A stretch of 64,000 nt of DNA from Aquatica leii (Eukaryota > Arthropoda > Insecta > Coleoptera > Lampyridae), in NCBI GenBank assembly GCA_035610365.1, contig CM069432.1, positions 25,544,354 through 25,608,353 on the forward strand, written 5' to 3'. The translations under genes were made by a program, and so were the position numbers. Numbering within the stretch: the first letter of the stretch is position 1; every line of letters begins with the position of its first letter. The notes under the pieces were generated by a model. The model was not told where the DNA came from and did not search any database. It worked only from the letters and a program-made list of their open reading frames with translations. Positions 11,889 to 23,203 of this stretch are shown in pieces.

Positions 11889-14474
11889 GCATGAAAATCG
11901 GCCCTGATACCAATCTTGACGATTTTTATGTAAAATGACCTCCTGAATACAAAAATGAGCTCCGCTTTTACCCATCACCCACCTATTTTAGGGGGACCCC
12001 ATTTTTATTTTATTTTTTGCATTTTTTTTTAGAATTTTAACATATAGCCGTTAAACATCCCAAAGCAGGTAATAAAATTTATACCAAAGTATATGGCAAA
12101 CGTTTTGCTATAAAATGTATATAGAAACAACAATAAAATACAAATATATACGAACAGTAAAACAATATCAATAAACAGTTAAGAAGATTCACTGCACGAC
12201 GCTGGCGATCTTAATACCACATGCAGGTTTGAACAGGAGTTTTCGACAGGCTTGAACTTGCATTACTCTTCTCATTATAGTATATGACATTGTTTGCTTA
12301 ACTGCTTCGATCAGTACATCTATAGCTGTTGCAGAGTTAACTTGTCGACGTTTTAAACGTGGTGGATTTTGTATTCATTTTTGTTCATTCGTGTAAAACA
12401 GTAAAACTACTTTTACTCCGGATTTTTTCAAGTGACTAAGTGTGATTTGTGGTTAATGTCGAGCGTTGAATTACTGTTTAATTATGCCACGCGAGTGTAA
12501 AAATCATCCCGATAGCTTCTGCTATGTCTGCGGGGAATTAACTTTAAAAGCGCAAAGAAAACCCCTTTCTCCGCTTGTTAAAACAGCTTATAAATTGTAC
12601 TTTGATTGTCAAGTTGGCGATCAGGGCAAGACTTGGGCTCTATCGGTTTGCTGTACGACTTGTTACAGTAGTTTGACCAAATGGCTCAAAGGTACCTGTA
12701 AATCAAAGCCAATTGCTGTGCCCATGGTTTGACGTAAGCCTCGCTGTCATCTTACAGATTGTTACTTTTGTATGACTTCTACTGTCGGGTTTTCAAGCAA
12801 AAGTCAGCATACAATTCAGTATCCCAATATTCTGTCAGCTCTAAGACCTGTTCTTCATAACGATACTTTGCCAATCCCAGAGCCCCCAAACACTTATAGT
12901 CTAGAGCCGGAAATTGATTTAAAAGACTCTGAGACACAACCTGGGGCTTCGAATGATACCTTCAATGATAATGAAGAGTATTCGGCAGATTTAGTTTCTC
13001 GGCAACCTCACCTCCTCACTCAATCGGAATTAAATGATCTTGTCAGGGATTTGCAGTTACCCAAGACTAAATCTAAGCTCCTAGGATCGCGACTTCAACA
13101 GTGGAATCTCTTAGAAAAGGGACTAAGAATATCTTCTTACAGGACCAGACTAACAACTCTGAAATGTCTTTTCTCAGAAGATAAAGGTTTAGTGTTCTGC
13201 CCTAATGCAAATTTATTGATGACAGAGCTACAGATGCCATGTGACCCAGACAAATGCAGACTGTTTATAGACTCATCAAAAACAAGCTTAAAAGTTGTCC
13301 TGTTGGCAAATGGGAATGACTTCCCATCAGTTCCATTTGCATACTCTGTTGATATGAAGGAAACGTACGAAAACATCTTCACAATCCTTGATAAAATGAG
13401 TTATCATGATTATAAGTGGAAACTTTGCGCTGACTTAAAAGTTGTTGCTCTACTCACGGGCCTGCAATCAGGATTCACAAAATATTGCTGCTTCCTTTGT
13501 GAATGGGATAGCCGAGCCCGAGATAAACATTACATCGTACGGGACTCGCCTCTGCGAGAAAATCTTATTCCTGGTCAGAAAAATGTTGCCCACAATCCTT
13601 TGGTTCCGAAGGAAAATATTTACTTACCACTTTTACACATCAAACTTGGATTGATCAAGCAGTTTGTGAAAGCAGTGGACAAGACAGGTGGCGCATTTCA
13701 ATTTTTTAAAACTAAATTTCCTCGTCTTAGCGAAGCTAAAATCAAAGAAGGCGTTTTTGTTGGTCCCCAGATTAGACAACTCTTCCAAGATTCGACGTTT
13801 ATTGAACACCTAAATCGAAAAGAAAAACGAGCTTGGCTTGCATTTCAAAACGTTTGTAAGAACTTCCTGGGTAACTACAAAAGTGAAGATTATGTCGTTT
13901 ACGTCAAGGAACTGCTTTTAGCGTACAAGGACATAGGATGTAACATGTCTCTTAAAGTTCACTTCCTTCACTCGCATCCAGACTTTTTCCCTGAAAATTT
14001 AGAAGCAGTCTCGAATGAACACGGGGAACGGTTCCATCAAGACATCGCTAAGCTGGAGAAGAGATTTCCAGGGAAGTGGAATGCAAGCATGTTGGCGAAG
14101 TACTGCTGGTTTTTGAAACGAGAGAGCTGTACCTCAGGGTTAATAGGAAAGCAAGCACCAAGTAACGATGAATATCTTTTTATTTATTACTGTTTATAGC
14201 TAAAATAGTTCTTATTCCCATTTAAATTAAATTCATGTCCATATATTTATTATTATAATAATTATTATAATTATTATTATCGTTTGATAAATAAATTATA
14301 ATTAATTTATCGAAAAGTGGTAAAATTAGAGATTTGGGTCTCCCTCGAAAATGGTGGGCGATGGAAGAAAACGGAAGACATATTTGGATTCAGGACGTCA
14401 TTTTACATAAGAATCACCCGGAATAGTGTCAGGGCTCGATAAAAAATATTTTTTTGCAGACCAGTGTTATTAAG
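11889..14474 (+). mobile_element. 571-aa-protein transposon family, copy A (longest)
   Basis: Copy A shares its ends and coding region with copies at 38.5-40.4 kb and 62.3-63.4 kb. The right end reads gcagaccagtgttatta at 14458-14474. The left end begins at gcatgaaaatcggccctgat (11889); its outermost 12 or so bases differ from the consensus, and a small palindrome (caaaccg/cggtttg, 11872-11889) lies there instead, so the left tip is damaged. Inner parts of the two ends are complementary over roughly 130 bp (shared blocks: catcaccca, atgtaaaatgac, tccaaa), an imperfect long terminal inverted repeat. A short ATT-rich microsatellite at 14247-14281 recurs in copy B. Confidence 0.8.
12484..14199 (+). 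pseudogene. Uncharacterised transposon-family protein, 571 codons with one nonsense codon
   Basis: One continuous frame from the ATG at 12484 (MPRECKNHPDSF) to the stop at 14197-14199, interrupted only by TGA at 12730-12732, where copy C encodes tryptophan. The part after the stop is open for 475 codons from 12772. The N-terminus has a putative zinc-binding set: C5, C13, C16 and C56, C57, C60. The middle has DKCRLFIDSSKTSLK and CADLKVV (about 13426), a FLCEWDSRARDKHY block (about 13495) and, near the end, NEHGERFHQDIAKLEKRF (about 14017). I recall this protein type as widespread and uncharacterised in arthropod and cnidarian predictions. I cannot assign it to a named transposase superfamily; conserved D and E residues suggest but do not prove a DDE-type fold. 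Confidence 0.75.
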
Positions 14475-16386
14475 CGTTAACGTGGATCATGTCCCCTAAA
14501 TTATTGCTTTTGAAGCTTCAAATTAATAATATTGAATATATCATAATAGACACGTGATCTCAACCACTATTTATCTTCCAATAAAAAAAATAATTTTTTA
14601 CTACAATTATATTGGTGCCTAGGACTTAAAACATTATTGTATTTTTAATTAAATCCACCAGCATTATTTGCGATTATGTATCGATTCTACGGAAAAAGGT
14701 TAAATAATACGACGAGTCCATTAAATGATTATCTTCGATCGACGTAAAAACGTATATATTATGTTTAGCTTTAATGTTGTTATTTAAGAAAGCCAACAGT
14801 AATGTATTCTTGTTGACAGAATAACTGAAAAAAACAAGATTTGCTTAGTAATTTACGACTGTAACTCGACGCATAATTCATAATTTCCTTCACACGGTGT
14901 TACAAACACAACGACGATGCTAAAGGGCAAACGGTAAGATTTGTGGGTTGTAAATAATAAACTGGAAATATTTGTTACCGCTTTGTCATAAAGATAGTAT
15001 TTGTCGAAAGAAATAAATAAACAAGTTGAACGCAAAAAAAAATTAAAGATGTTATCTTAAATATCATTTGGTAGAGTTAACTCGTGTAATCGATACAAAA
15101 AACGTGATGTATGCTTTCGTTTTGGAAAATGGAGTAGACAGTGAGATAGTAACTTTATATTCGTGTCGAGTAACTGTTATAATTAAATGCATGCTTTACG
15201 AGGTTTGCTAAACTGTAACTGTTTTCAGCATAGATCGTATTATTGTAAACGTATGCTTGATAGCAATATGTAGTATCGAATTTGAATGCAAATTAGCATG
15301 AGGCCTTTCATAGTTACTAGTTTACTTTATAGAGTTTGCGTATGAAATTATTACAACCAACAGAATTTACTAATAGACATTAGAAGTATTTAAAATAAAA
15401 ATGCATGTAAAATTAGTTATTATTATATGGTCTGCAGCGACTGCAGCGTACTAATAACTAATGCTATTAGATTTTCTCGCATCGCTAAATATTAACATTC
15501 TATTTTCGAATTAACAATTTAGTTGGAATAGTAAACAGTAAACTTAAAACATTAGTGGGTTTTGCACAGATTCTCTTCATCTTGGAAACCATTCAATTTC
15601 CCTTTTCTTAAAATCGATTATTACCATTATCCTTACACCATTCCGAATTTGTGGAGAAGTAAGAATTTTGTTACTCACGTTTCTATATAGTTCTAATTGT
15701 ACTGCACAAACTTGACTATTCCTTCATAACATTGTGATGCACTTTAGAGTGCTCTATTAGTGCAAATTCAAGTAAATAAAGTTGGTGCAGGAGTTGCGCA
15801 ATATTGTTATAAAATAATTTACCTAGAAGCTACGACTTCAAAGCGGTAATAAATTTCGAGCTAAATATAAAGTGAATAGGTTTGTAGTAAAGGAAGGCAT
15901 ATTGTAACAGAGTACCTAATAATATCTGATTATGTATATAAAATATATGTTTATACATAACTTAATACTCGACTTCTTTTATTTACTAAAAACTGTTGCG
16001 TTTAAAATTAGTTTTTTTAACTGCATTAATGATTTTATAAAATACTTGACTCGATTTCATTAAAATTCAATCAAAATTTAAAAAAAAGGAATATCTTCTA
16101 TATGAGTTTTACACAACATTTCAGCACACTGCGCTTAATTAATATTAAACTATTTTTTTTAATACAAAAGCAATTTTATTATTTGTATTTATTGTGTTTG
16201 TTCGAGCTATAACCTAACATTGCAGTTATTATTGTAAAACTACTCCAATAATTAGCAATTTGAAACAAATATTGGGATGATAAAATTAATAAAATACACA
16301 TTGTCAATAAATAGTATTTAAAATATTTTATTTAACGTCCAATGTTTGTTTGTTTAGATCAAATCTTGCAAGCTAAATTAGCATCA
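14475..16386. other. Non-coding AT-rich spacer
   Basis: No supported gene. A minus frame of 60 codons at 14853-15035 has no recognisable motif. Confidence 0.5.
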
Positions 16387-16680
16387 CTTCCTTTTATCCT
16401 ACGGAGTTGAATTTTTACGTGTTAGCTCAGTTCACATGACAATGCATTTTTATAATAAGGATGACTTAGGTCGTCATCCAGGATTACATCCAGATGAAGA
16501 AAGAAAAACTTCCTCTTAAACTACAGAGTTTAATTTTTACATGTTAGTTCAGTTCCTATGACAACGTATTTTTAAGTATAACCTGAATCGATATTCATAA
16601 TTAATTCCACATAAAAAAGTAACTACTTCCTCTTCCTCCTACGGACTTGAATTTTTTACATTTGGCTCTTTTCTAGCGAA
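16387..16680. repeat. Three diverged tandem repeats of about 120 bp
   Basis: A block of the type cttcct..tacggagttgaatttttac.tgttagctcagttc recurs at about 16387, 16508 and 16626, giving a period of 118-121 bp. The first two share about 45 bp and then tgacaa.g.atttttaa; the third diverges after ttttctag. An old minisatellite or remnant of subterminal repeats. Confidence 0.75.
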
Positions 16681-16788
16681 AACTAAAAATTAAAAAACAA
16701 ATTAATAAAATGTTTAAATTTCGGATTGCGCATCAGGTCTCATTTTTTAAAACAAAAGAATTAATTCACTCCGGCAAACGAATTCTAA

Positions 16789-18241
16789 CTTAAACCGTTG
16801 ACTGAAGAAATGTATCAAGACTCGCAGCCTTATGGTAAAAATCGTAGTCGTCGCAGGATCCGAGATATAGGGGGCGCCACCGTATATTTAGGATCCGAGA
16901 TTTCAGTTCATTGCTAGAAGTTGTAGTGTTTGCATCGTATGTATACGCATCGAGCAGTGGCTACGCTTAGTCATACCGCTCTCTTTGTAGTTCAAAGGAC
17001 AATGATTTAACAAACGATTTAAATAAATCGGGTTTACCCAAACATCTACTAAGAGATACCATTAATGATGGGAATTCGAGTTTATTTTTTATGAATTAGG
17101 GGACCAACTTGCGATGTATCGGTGTGCTACACCTAATAAAAAAAACTAAAACGCCGTTTCAAATTCACAATTTTATTGAAAATTGGTGTAATCTTTATTA
17201 GCTAATCAAGTTAAAAAGTCACCTTTTAAAGAATATTATCAACTGCAAAACACGATAAAACAGTTATATATATTTATAAACATAACAAAAATTCTGTTTT
17301 GCTTCTTGTGCAAGTATCAAATTACCGCCGGCGGTTTTGAATTTGTAATCTGCTATTTTAAATTATTGTTCACTTGGCGATTTGATTATTTACTTATGAG
17401 TTTTTTGTTTTTACATTTTTGTTGATTGCAGAATAATAAATTATAGTTCCATAAAGCAATGTTCGATCGATTCCATTTTTGAATCAATTAATTAAAAAAA
17501 ATTGGCTAGAAAAATCGATTGTAAAAATCGCTTTATTAGAGTACAAAAATCAATTTTTAATAATTTAAATCACCATTCCTACTTTATATTAGACCTGGGT
17601 CGTCTATCGATATATCGATACGTATCGATATTTCGATGCGTATCGAAATGTCGATATTTCGATAGGTATCGATATTTCGATACGTACTGATATTTCGATC
17701 GTAGCGATACTCCGATCCATATCGATATTCCGATACGTATCGATACTTCGATATATCGATACGTATAGATATTCGATTCGATGTATCGTATCGCCCACCA
17801 CTATTTATAATATAGAACTAAGTTATCGAATTTTATAAATGGAATCTCCTACCAAAGCTTTTTTGAAAAAAAAGTATAAAATATTGTAAAGTAAATTAAA
17901 ACAGCAGAGAAAAAACAAAACCAAACTCTGGCAAACGTATGGGTTGAAGAAAAAAATTCAACTTGTCAAATTACATACCGTTTACTCAAAACATTATATA
18001 TCAGTCAACGGTATCTAGTAAATACAACAAACGATTATTTTGAAGAGTGATCATATTACTTTCCAAGCATTCCAGTGTTATCTTTTTAGTTTACGTTGAA
18101 AACAACAGTGTGGCGACTATCCAAGAGTGAAGTTTGTTGGCAGCGGGGTGCAGAGAGCCACAAAAGTGAGATAGTAATACGGTACGATTTTTAACATGAG
18201 CCTTGCGAGTCTTTATACATTTCTTCAGTCAACGCTTAAAC
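16789..18241. repeat. Segment bounded by ~58-bp inverted repeats
   Basis: The arm at 16789-16846 is complementary to 18183-18241 at roughly 80 percent identity, including 19 identical bases around gttgactgaagaaatgtat and the shared aagactcgca and taaaaatcgta. No transposase is visible inside. It may be a non-autonomous DNA element of about 1.45 kb that later received the TATCGATA array element, or two opposed copies of a short repeat. The direct repeat ggatccgagat occurs at 16856 and 16891 just inside the left arm. Confidence 0.65.
17590..17803. mobile_element. TATCGATA-rich array, possible hAT-type MITE
   Basis: From 17605 to 17793 the sequence is built from an ~18-bp unit close to tatcgatatttcgatacg, about ten diverged copies, self-complementary because TATCGATA is a palindrome. 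The edges TAGACCTGGG (17590) and the complement of TAGTGGTGGG (ending 17803) resemble short hAT-type terminal repeats, and TTTATA occurs within two bases of both edges as a possible remnant duplication. Frames on both strands here are products of the repeat, not genes. Confidence 0.6.
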
Positions 18242-18355
18242 TATACCTATCCCAGACGCAAATTTAAACCGTTTCTGAAACACATTAATTTCTTCAGCTG
18301 AGCATACTATCCGATTCTTTTTTTTTTCTTAAGGGCGTTGGCCATCACCAGTATG

Positions 18356-18410
18356 GCTCAAGTGGTCCTCATGAATATTATAAGAGACAATTTCTGGGAC
18401 CTGCTTGAGC
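18356..18410 (-). repeat. Stem-loop in the LINE 3' untranslated region
   Basis: GCTCAAG-T-GGTCC (18356-18368) pairs with GGACC-TG-CTTGAGC (18397-18410): a 12-bp stem with one small bulge, about 28 nt inside the loop. A second possible pairing (tttctgg at 18391-18397 with ccagaaa at about 18417-18423) overlaps it. It lies about 30 nt upstream of the A tract in element sense, where some LINEs keep an RT recognition structure. Confidence 0.6.
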
Positions 18411-18759
18411 ATAACTCCAGAAACTATCTCTTTCACAACTTTATTAACAAAAAATTAATACAATAATTTTTAACAATAAAACATTAATATAACACTTAAA
18501 ATATAAAAAATTAATTGAACATATAACATCATACAAAATAATATAAATTTAATTTTTAATTATTTTTTAATTTTAATTTTACAAACCCTGTCTTTTTCTA
18601 CCTTCGAGTTCTCTAGTATAAATGATTTTTTTTATAAAACTAGAAATTTTGTACCAGTTTGTACTATTTAATAGCATTAAATTGATAATGTTATTAGTAG
18701 TAATTTCAACACCCAAATCAATTTCTAAATTTAACCTTGAATTTAACCAACGTGAACAT

Positions 18760-21409
18760 TCATGGATAGCATGTTTTTTTTGTGTCTGCTAAACCACAAT
18801 CTATACAATTTTGATTTAATCTTTTTTTAAATTTATATAAATATTCACCATTTTCCTCATGTCTTGTTAAATATTGTGTCAAAAAATAATTTGATTCTCC
18901 AAATTTTTTATTATACCATGAGTATATATCATTAATTAAAATTTTTGTCCAACTATTATTATTCATCCAAAGATTATTCAATTTATCTAAAGTTTCATTT
19001 CTATCAAATAGTGCTCTTTCTTGAATCAAAAAATCAAGAGGTATTAAACTTGCTACTACTAAAATTTCTAACGTCCCAACTGTTCTATATACACTACAAA
19101 TTTTGATTGCTAATAATCTTTGAAAGCTATATAATAATTTTGTACTAACTTTCCATTGTAAACATTTATTCCAAATTTTTGATCCATACAATAATATAAT
19201 ATTTAAAATTGAAGATACTATCAATTTTTTTTAAGATATTTTGGTCCATTAATATTAGGAAATAATGACAATAATTTTTTTAAAATATTTTTAATTAATG
19301 TATTCTTTAAATGAAAAATAAATTTAAAATTTCTATCAAAATAAATTCCAAAAATTTTAATATCAGACGATATACTTATTTCATTATTTAAAATATTAAA
19401 ATTTTTATATAACGTATTTTTTTTACCACAAATATAGCATGCTTTAGTTTTATTAGTTACTAATTGTAACCCGTTATTATTTAACCATTGATTTATGGAA
19501 TTGATTGAAAATTTTATATTATATAACAATGTTTTTTCATTTGTACCAAATCCTAAAATAGTGATATCATCCGCAAAAGCAAAAATTTCAATGCCTAAAG
19601 GTAATTTTAAACTTAGAATTTCATTAAAACCAATATTCCAAATGGTTGGGCCTAAAACTGAACCTTGAGGTACACCTCTAGATACAATAATTTTTTTATT
19701 AAAATTATTAGAATTATATATTACTGATCTGTTAATTAATTAATTTTCTAAAATTATTTCTAAATATTTAGGTAATTTTTGATGTTTAATTTCATTCATT
19801 ATAGTAGAAATATTTATAGAATTAAAAGCATTTTTAGCATCTAAAGAAACCATAATACAAATTTTTTTCTTCTTTTTTTATAATTTTCAGTATGTTTCTA
19901 ATGCAGTAATTGTACTTTTATTTATAATAAAACTAAATTGTTTATCAGAAATTTTTATAATTTTATTCAAACGGTTTAAAATAATTCTTTCAAAAAGTTT
20001 TCCAGAAAATTTAGTAAACAAATAGGCCTAAATTTGAAAGGTATAAGTATTAATTTAGACGTTTTCCAAACTTTAGGATAAAAACCTTTTTTAAAACAGA
20101 AATTATAAGCATCACAAAATAATTTTGAAAATAAGTTAGAAATAATTTTAATTAATTTTGACGATATTTTATCTAAACTAGGAGCTTTATTATTTGGCAA
20201 GTTTGATGCAGCTAAAATTAATTCATTATTAGTAACTATTGGAAATTTAAATAAATTGTTTGATATTTTAAGATTAATACTAAATTTGTCATTATTTTTT
20301 AGAAATAAATCTAAAATAGTATTATCTGACAACTCTGGATTCATTATTGAAACTGGTTTTAAACTTCCAAATTTTTTAATAACAATTCTGTAGGCTAAAC
20401 CCCATACGTCATTATTTAAATTATCCAATAATTTATTCCAGCATTTTCTTTTTTCATTCCTAATTGTTTTTATTAATAATTTTTTAGAAATTTTATAATC
20501 ATTAAAAATGTTTTCAATATTATCACAATTTTTTGATCTTAATTTGTGTTGGTATATTCTTCTTTTATTAAAACAGGAAATTCTTAAATTTTTTATTTCA
20601 TCATTCCACCAAAATTTATTTTTTTTTAAATTATAGGATTTTTTAATAATTGATTTTTTATGAAAAATGTGTAAATTATTAATTAATTTATAAACAGGAT
20701 TTTTATTATCAATAATAATGTTATTATTATTAATATAATTTAATAATTTATTCTTATCAAATATGTAATTATTAAAATTATTAATCTTTTGTAAATTAAT
20801 TTTATTAACAAAATTTAATTCAAAATATATATAATTGTGATCACTTAAACTTTCTATATCTAATACACTCCAATTTATAATTTTGTTTATAATATTATCC
20901 GAAACAATTGTTAAATCAATAAATGAAGTTTTGTTTTTTTTAGTATATGTTGGTTTAATAATTTTATTAGATACATGTAAATTTAATTGAGCAATCCATT
21001 CCTTTAATATTTTACCTTTTTTACTATTAAATTTTGAACCCCATAATGTCGAATGCGCATTAAAATCACCAGCAATAATAACATCTTTTTTAATAATAAT
21101 ACTAATAGAGATATCGTCTAATATATTTTCAAAATCTTTCAAAATTAAATTTAGTGGTAAATAGCAACTAAAAATATATAAATTATTTAACTCTAAACAA
21201 ACAAAAAATTTATTAAAATTATAATTCAAAATATTAATCTTATTATTAAAAAACAAGATGCCAGATTTTTTATTTAAATCCATTAGCAAATTTTTATTAT
21301 TATTAAAACCAAATTCAGATAAAATTAAAATATCGCAATCCATACTTGTTTGTAAAGAAAGGTCAAAAGCTTGTTTATTATTATTTAAATTTATTTGTAA
21401 AAATTTCAT
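18760..21409 (-). pseudogene. LINE ORF2: AP endonuclease and reverse transcriptase, broken
   Basis: The first open part (21409-19976, 477 codons) starts MKFLQINLNNNKQAFDLSL and contains the endonuclease signatures GDFNAHSTLWGS, FIDLTIVS and SDHNYI, the WWNDEI linker and the RT motif FRPICLL. A frameshift near 20020 follows. RT continues with SLDAKNAFNS (about 19850), VPQGSVLGP (19676-19648) and catalytic FADD (19577-19566). A nonsense TAA lies at 19742-19740. After another shift near 19222 the C-terminus contains an ILLYGSKIW and YRTVGT-type block, typical of R1/I-group elements, and ends at 18760. The endonuclease is whole; the RT core is readable but interrupted. Confidence 0.85.
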
Positions 21410-21425
21410 CCTGAATCAAAATTTT

Positions 21426-23203
21426 TTATTTTATATTATCAAAATTCAAAATATCATATAAGTTATTAAAATTATCATTAATAACTTTCTTTTCTAAATG
21501 CTTTTGTTTTTTTATATCTGTTATTAATTTTTTATAAATTTCACAATTCATATTACCATTTTTATGACCTTGAGTTTTACAATCATTACAATATAGATTC
21601 ATATTTGTGCAAAACTTATTTGTATGACCAATAAAACCACATTTAAAACAAATTGGTTCATCAATAGTTTCATTTTTACAATCTTTACTAAAATGACCAA
21701 AACAATGACAGTTATTACATCTAATTGGTTGAAAGATTTCATTTACAAAACATGTATTCCAGCCAAAAGTAATTTTATTAATTTTAATTAATTGATTTGC
21801 TAAATTTATGGGTAGACTTATGAAAACTTTTTTAATATTATCACTTTGCAATTTAAAATTTGTAATGTTAATTTCATTTTTAATTCTAAATTGTCAATAT
21901 TCTTACATATAATTTCTATAATTTCATTTTCATTTATTGAAATGTCTAAGTTATTAATTACAATAGTTTTTTTTGGTATAACAATAGAAGTGTTTGCCAA
22001 AAGTTTCAAAGAATTTATAGCCTCATTTTTAATTTTTTTCGCACTACCTGGTGTATTTTCTTTTGTAGATATTTTTATTGTACCTTTTTTAGTATTTTTA
22101 ATATTGTTAATTTTTATTCCTAAGTTCTGAATGTCAATATCATTTCTCATTTTCTTAATAATTTCCGAATAACTAGTTTTTTCATCAATTGGTTTAATTT
22201 CTATAGTATGCTTTTTTGAAATTTTGCTACTTTTATAAGTTTCATCTATACTAGTATCAACATTATCAATTTTTTAATATATATATATATTCAACTTTTT
22301 ATTCCAAAAATAAATTTCCAAAAGTTTTCTGAAATAAATAAAATCTTCTCTATCAACAGAATTGGAAAGTACCACATCAATATTTAAAATATCATCCTGT
22401 TCGGTTAATTCATTAAAAATTTTTGCAAGATTGTTATATATATCATTCCATCGATCCTTATTTATAATTATATCTTTTGAAATTAAACTATTATAACCAA
22501 TTAAGATTATGTCTTTATTTTTTTGATTATCAGATGAATTGTCAATTATTAAATTTTGTTTTTCTTCTAATTTTATAATTTGATTTAATTTAGGTAGTTT
22601 TTTTTCTAAAAGATTTTTAAAAATGGGTTTAGATTTAACTAAACCAGAAATATATAAATCATTATTTTCAATGTTATTGTCTATAAAAATTAATAATTTA
22701 TCATAATAGTTTAATTTTAAAGGATTTCCATTTATAAAATTTGTATTTTTAAAACAATCAGGTGACCACTTATTGTCCATTAAATTCCAAAAGTTGTAAA
22801 AATTTTTATTAGTATTAATACTATTATTTAAAATATCAATGTCAATTAAATCGAAATTAGTTTGAGTTGAAATTTCTAATGTATTTTTTTTTAAATTATA
22901 TTATCTAACTCTGATTGTTTAATCAAATCTATATTAATTAATTTACTGTTATTATTTAATTTATCAAAAAATAAAGAAACATTTTCAATAAAGTTTTTAA
23001 TTTTCTTATGTACATTTTTTTGGTTACTAATAAATTTGTTAATTGAATTAAATTTTTGATAAATTTTATTACATAAATTAAAATTTTTATTATTATAATT
23101 TCATAATTTATCTATATTATATGTACAATTTTCGTTCACTTCAAAATTTAATGATAGATCTTCTACTAATGATAATTGACTATCATTGTCTTCCATATCC
23201 ATT
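21426..23203 (-). pseudogene. LINE ORF1 (gag-like) with three CCHC zinc knuckles
   Basis: Begins MDMEDNDSQLSLVEDL at 23203 and runs through several frames (22780-22274, 22150-21818, 21851-21426) separated by frameshifts and stops, one near 23100 where TGA probably replaced tryptophan. The C-terminal open frame carries CNNCHCFGHFSKDC, CFKCGFIGHTNKFC and CNDCKTQGHKNGNMNC: two CX2CX4HX4C and one CX2CX4HX6C knuckle, as in ORF1 proteins of the R1/I/Jockey group, which package element RNA. It ends just upstream of ORF2, so the two were probably expressed from one transcript. Confidence 0.8.

Noticed and set aside
17502-17801. Overlapping open frames on both strands across the TATCGATA array
   Set aside because: They only translate the simple repeat (RY/SI/FR patterns) and have no protein character.
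21846-22130. 94-codon hydrophobic plus frame resembling a membrane protein
   Set aside because: It is antisense to LINE ORF1 and mirrors its lysine-rich, AT-rich coding strand.
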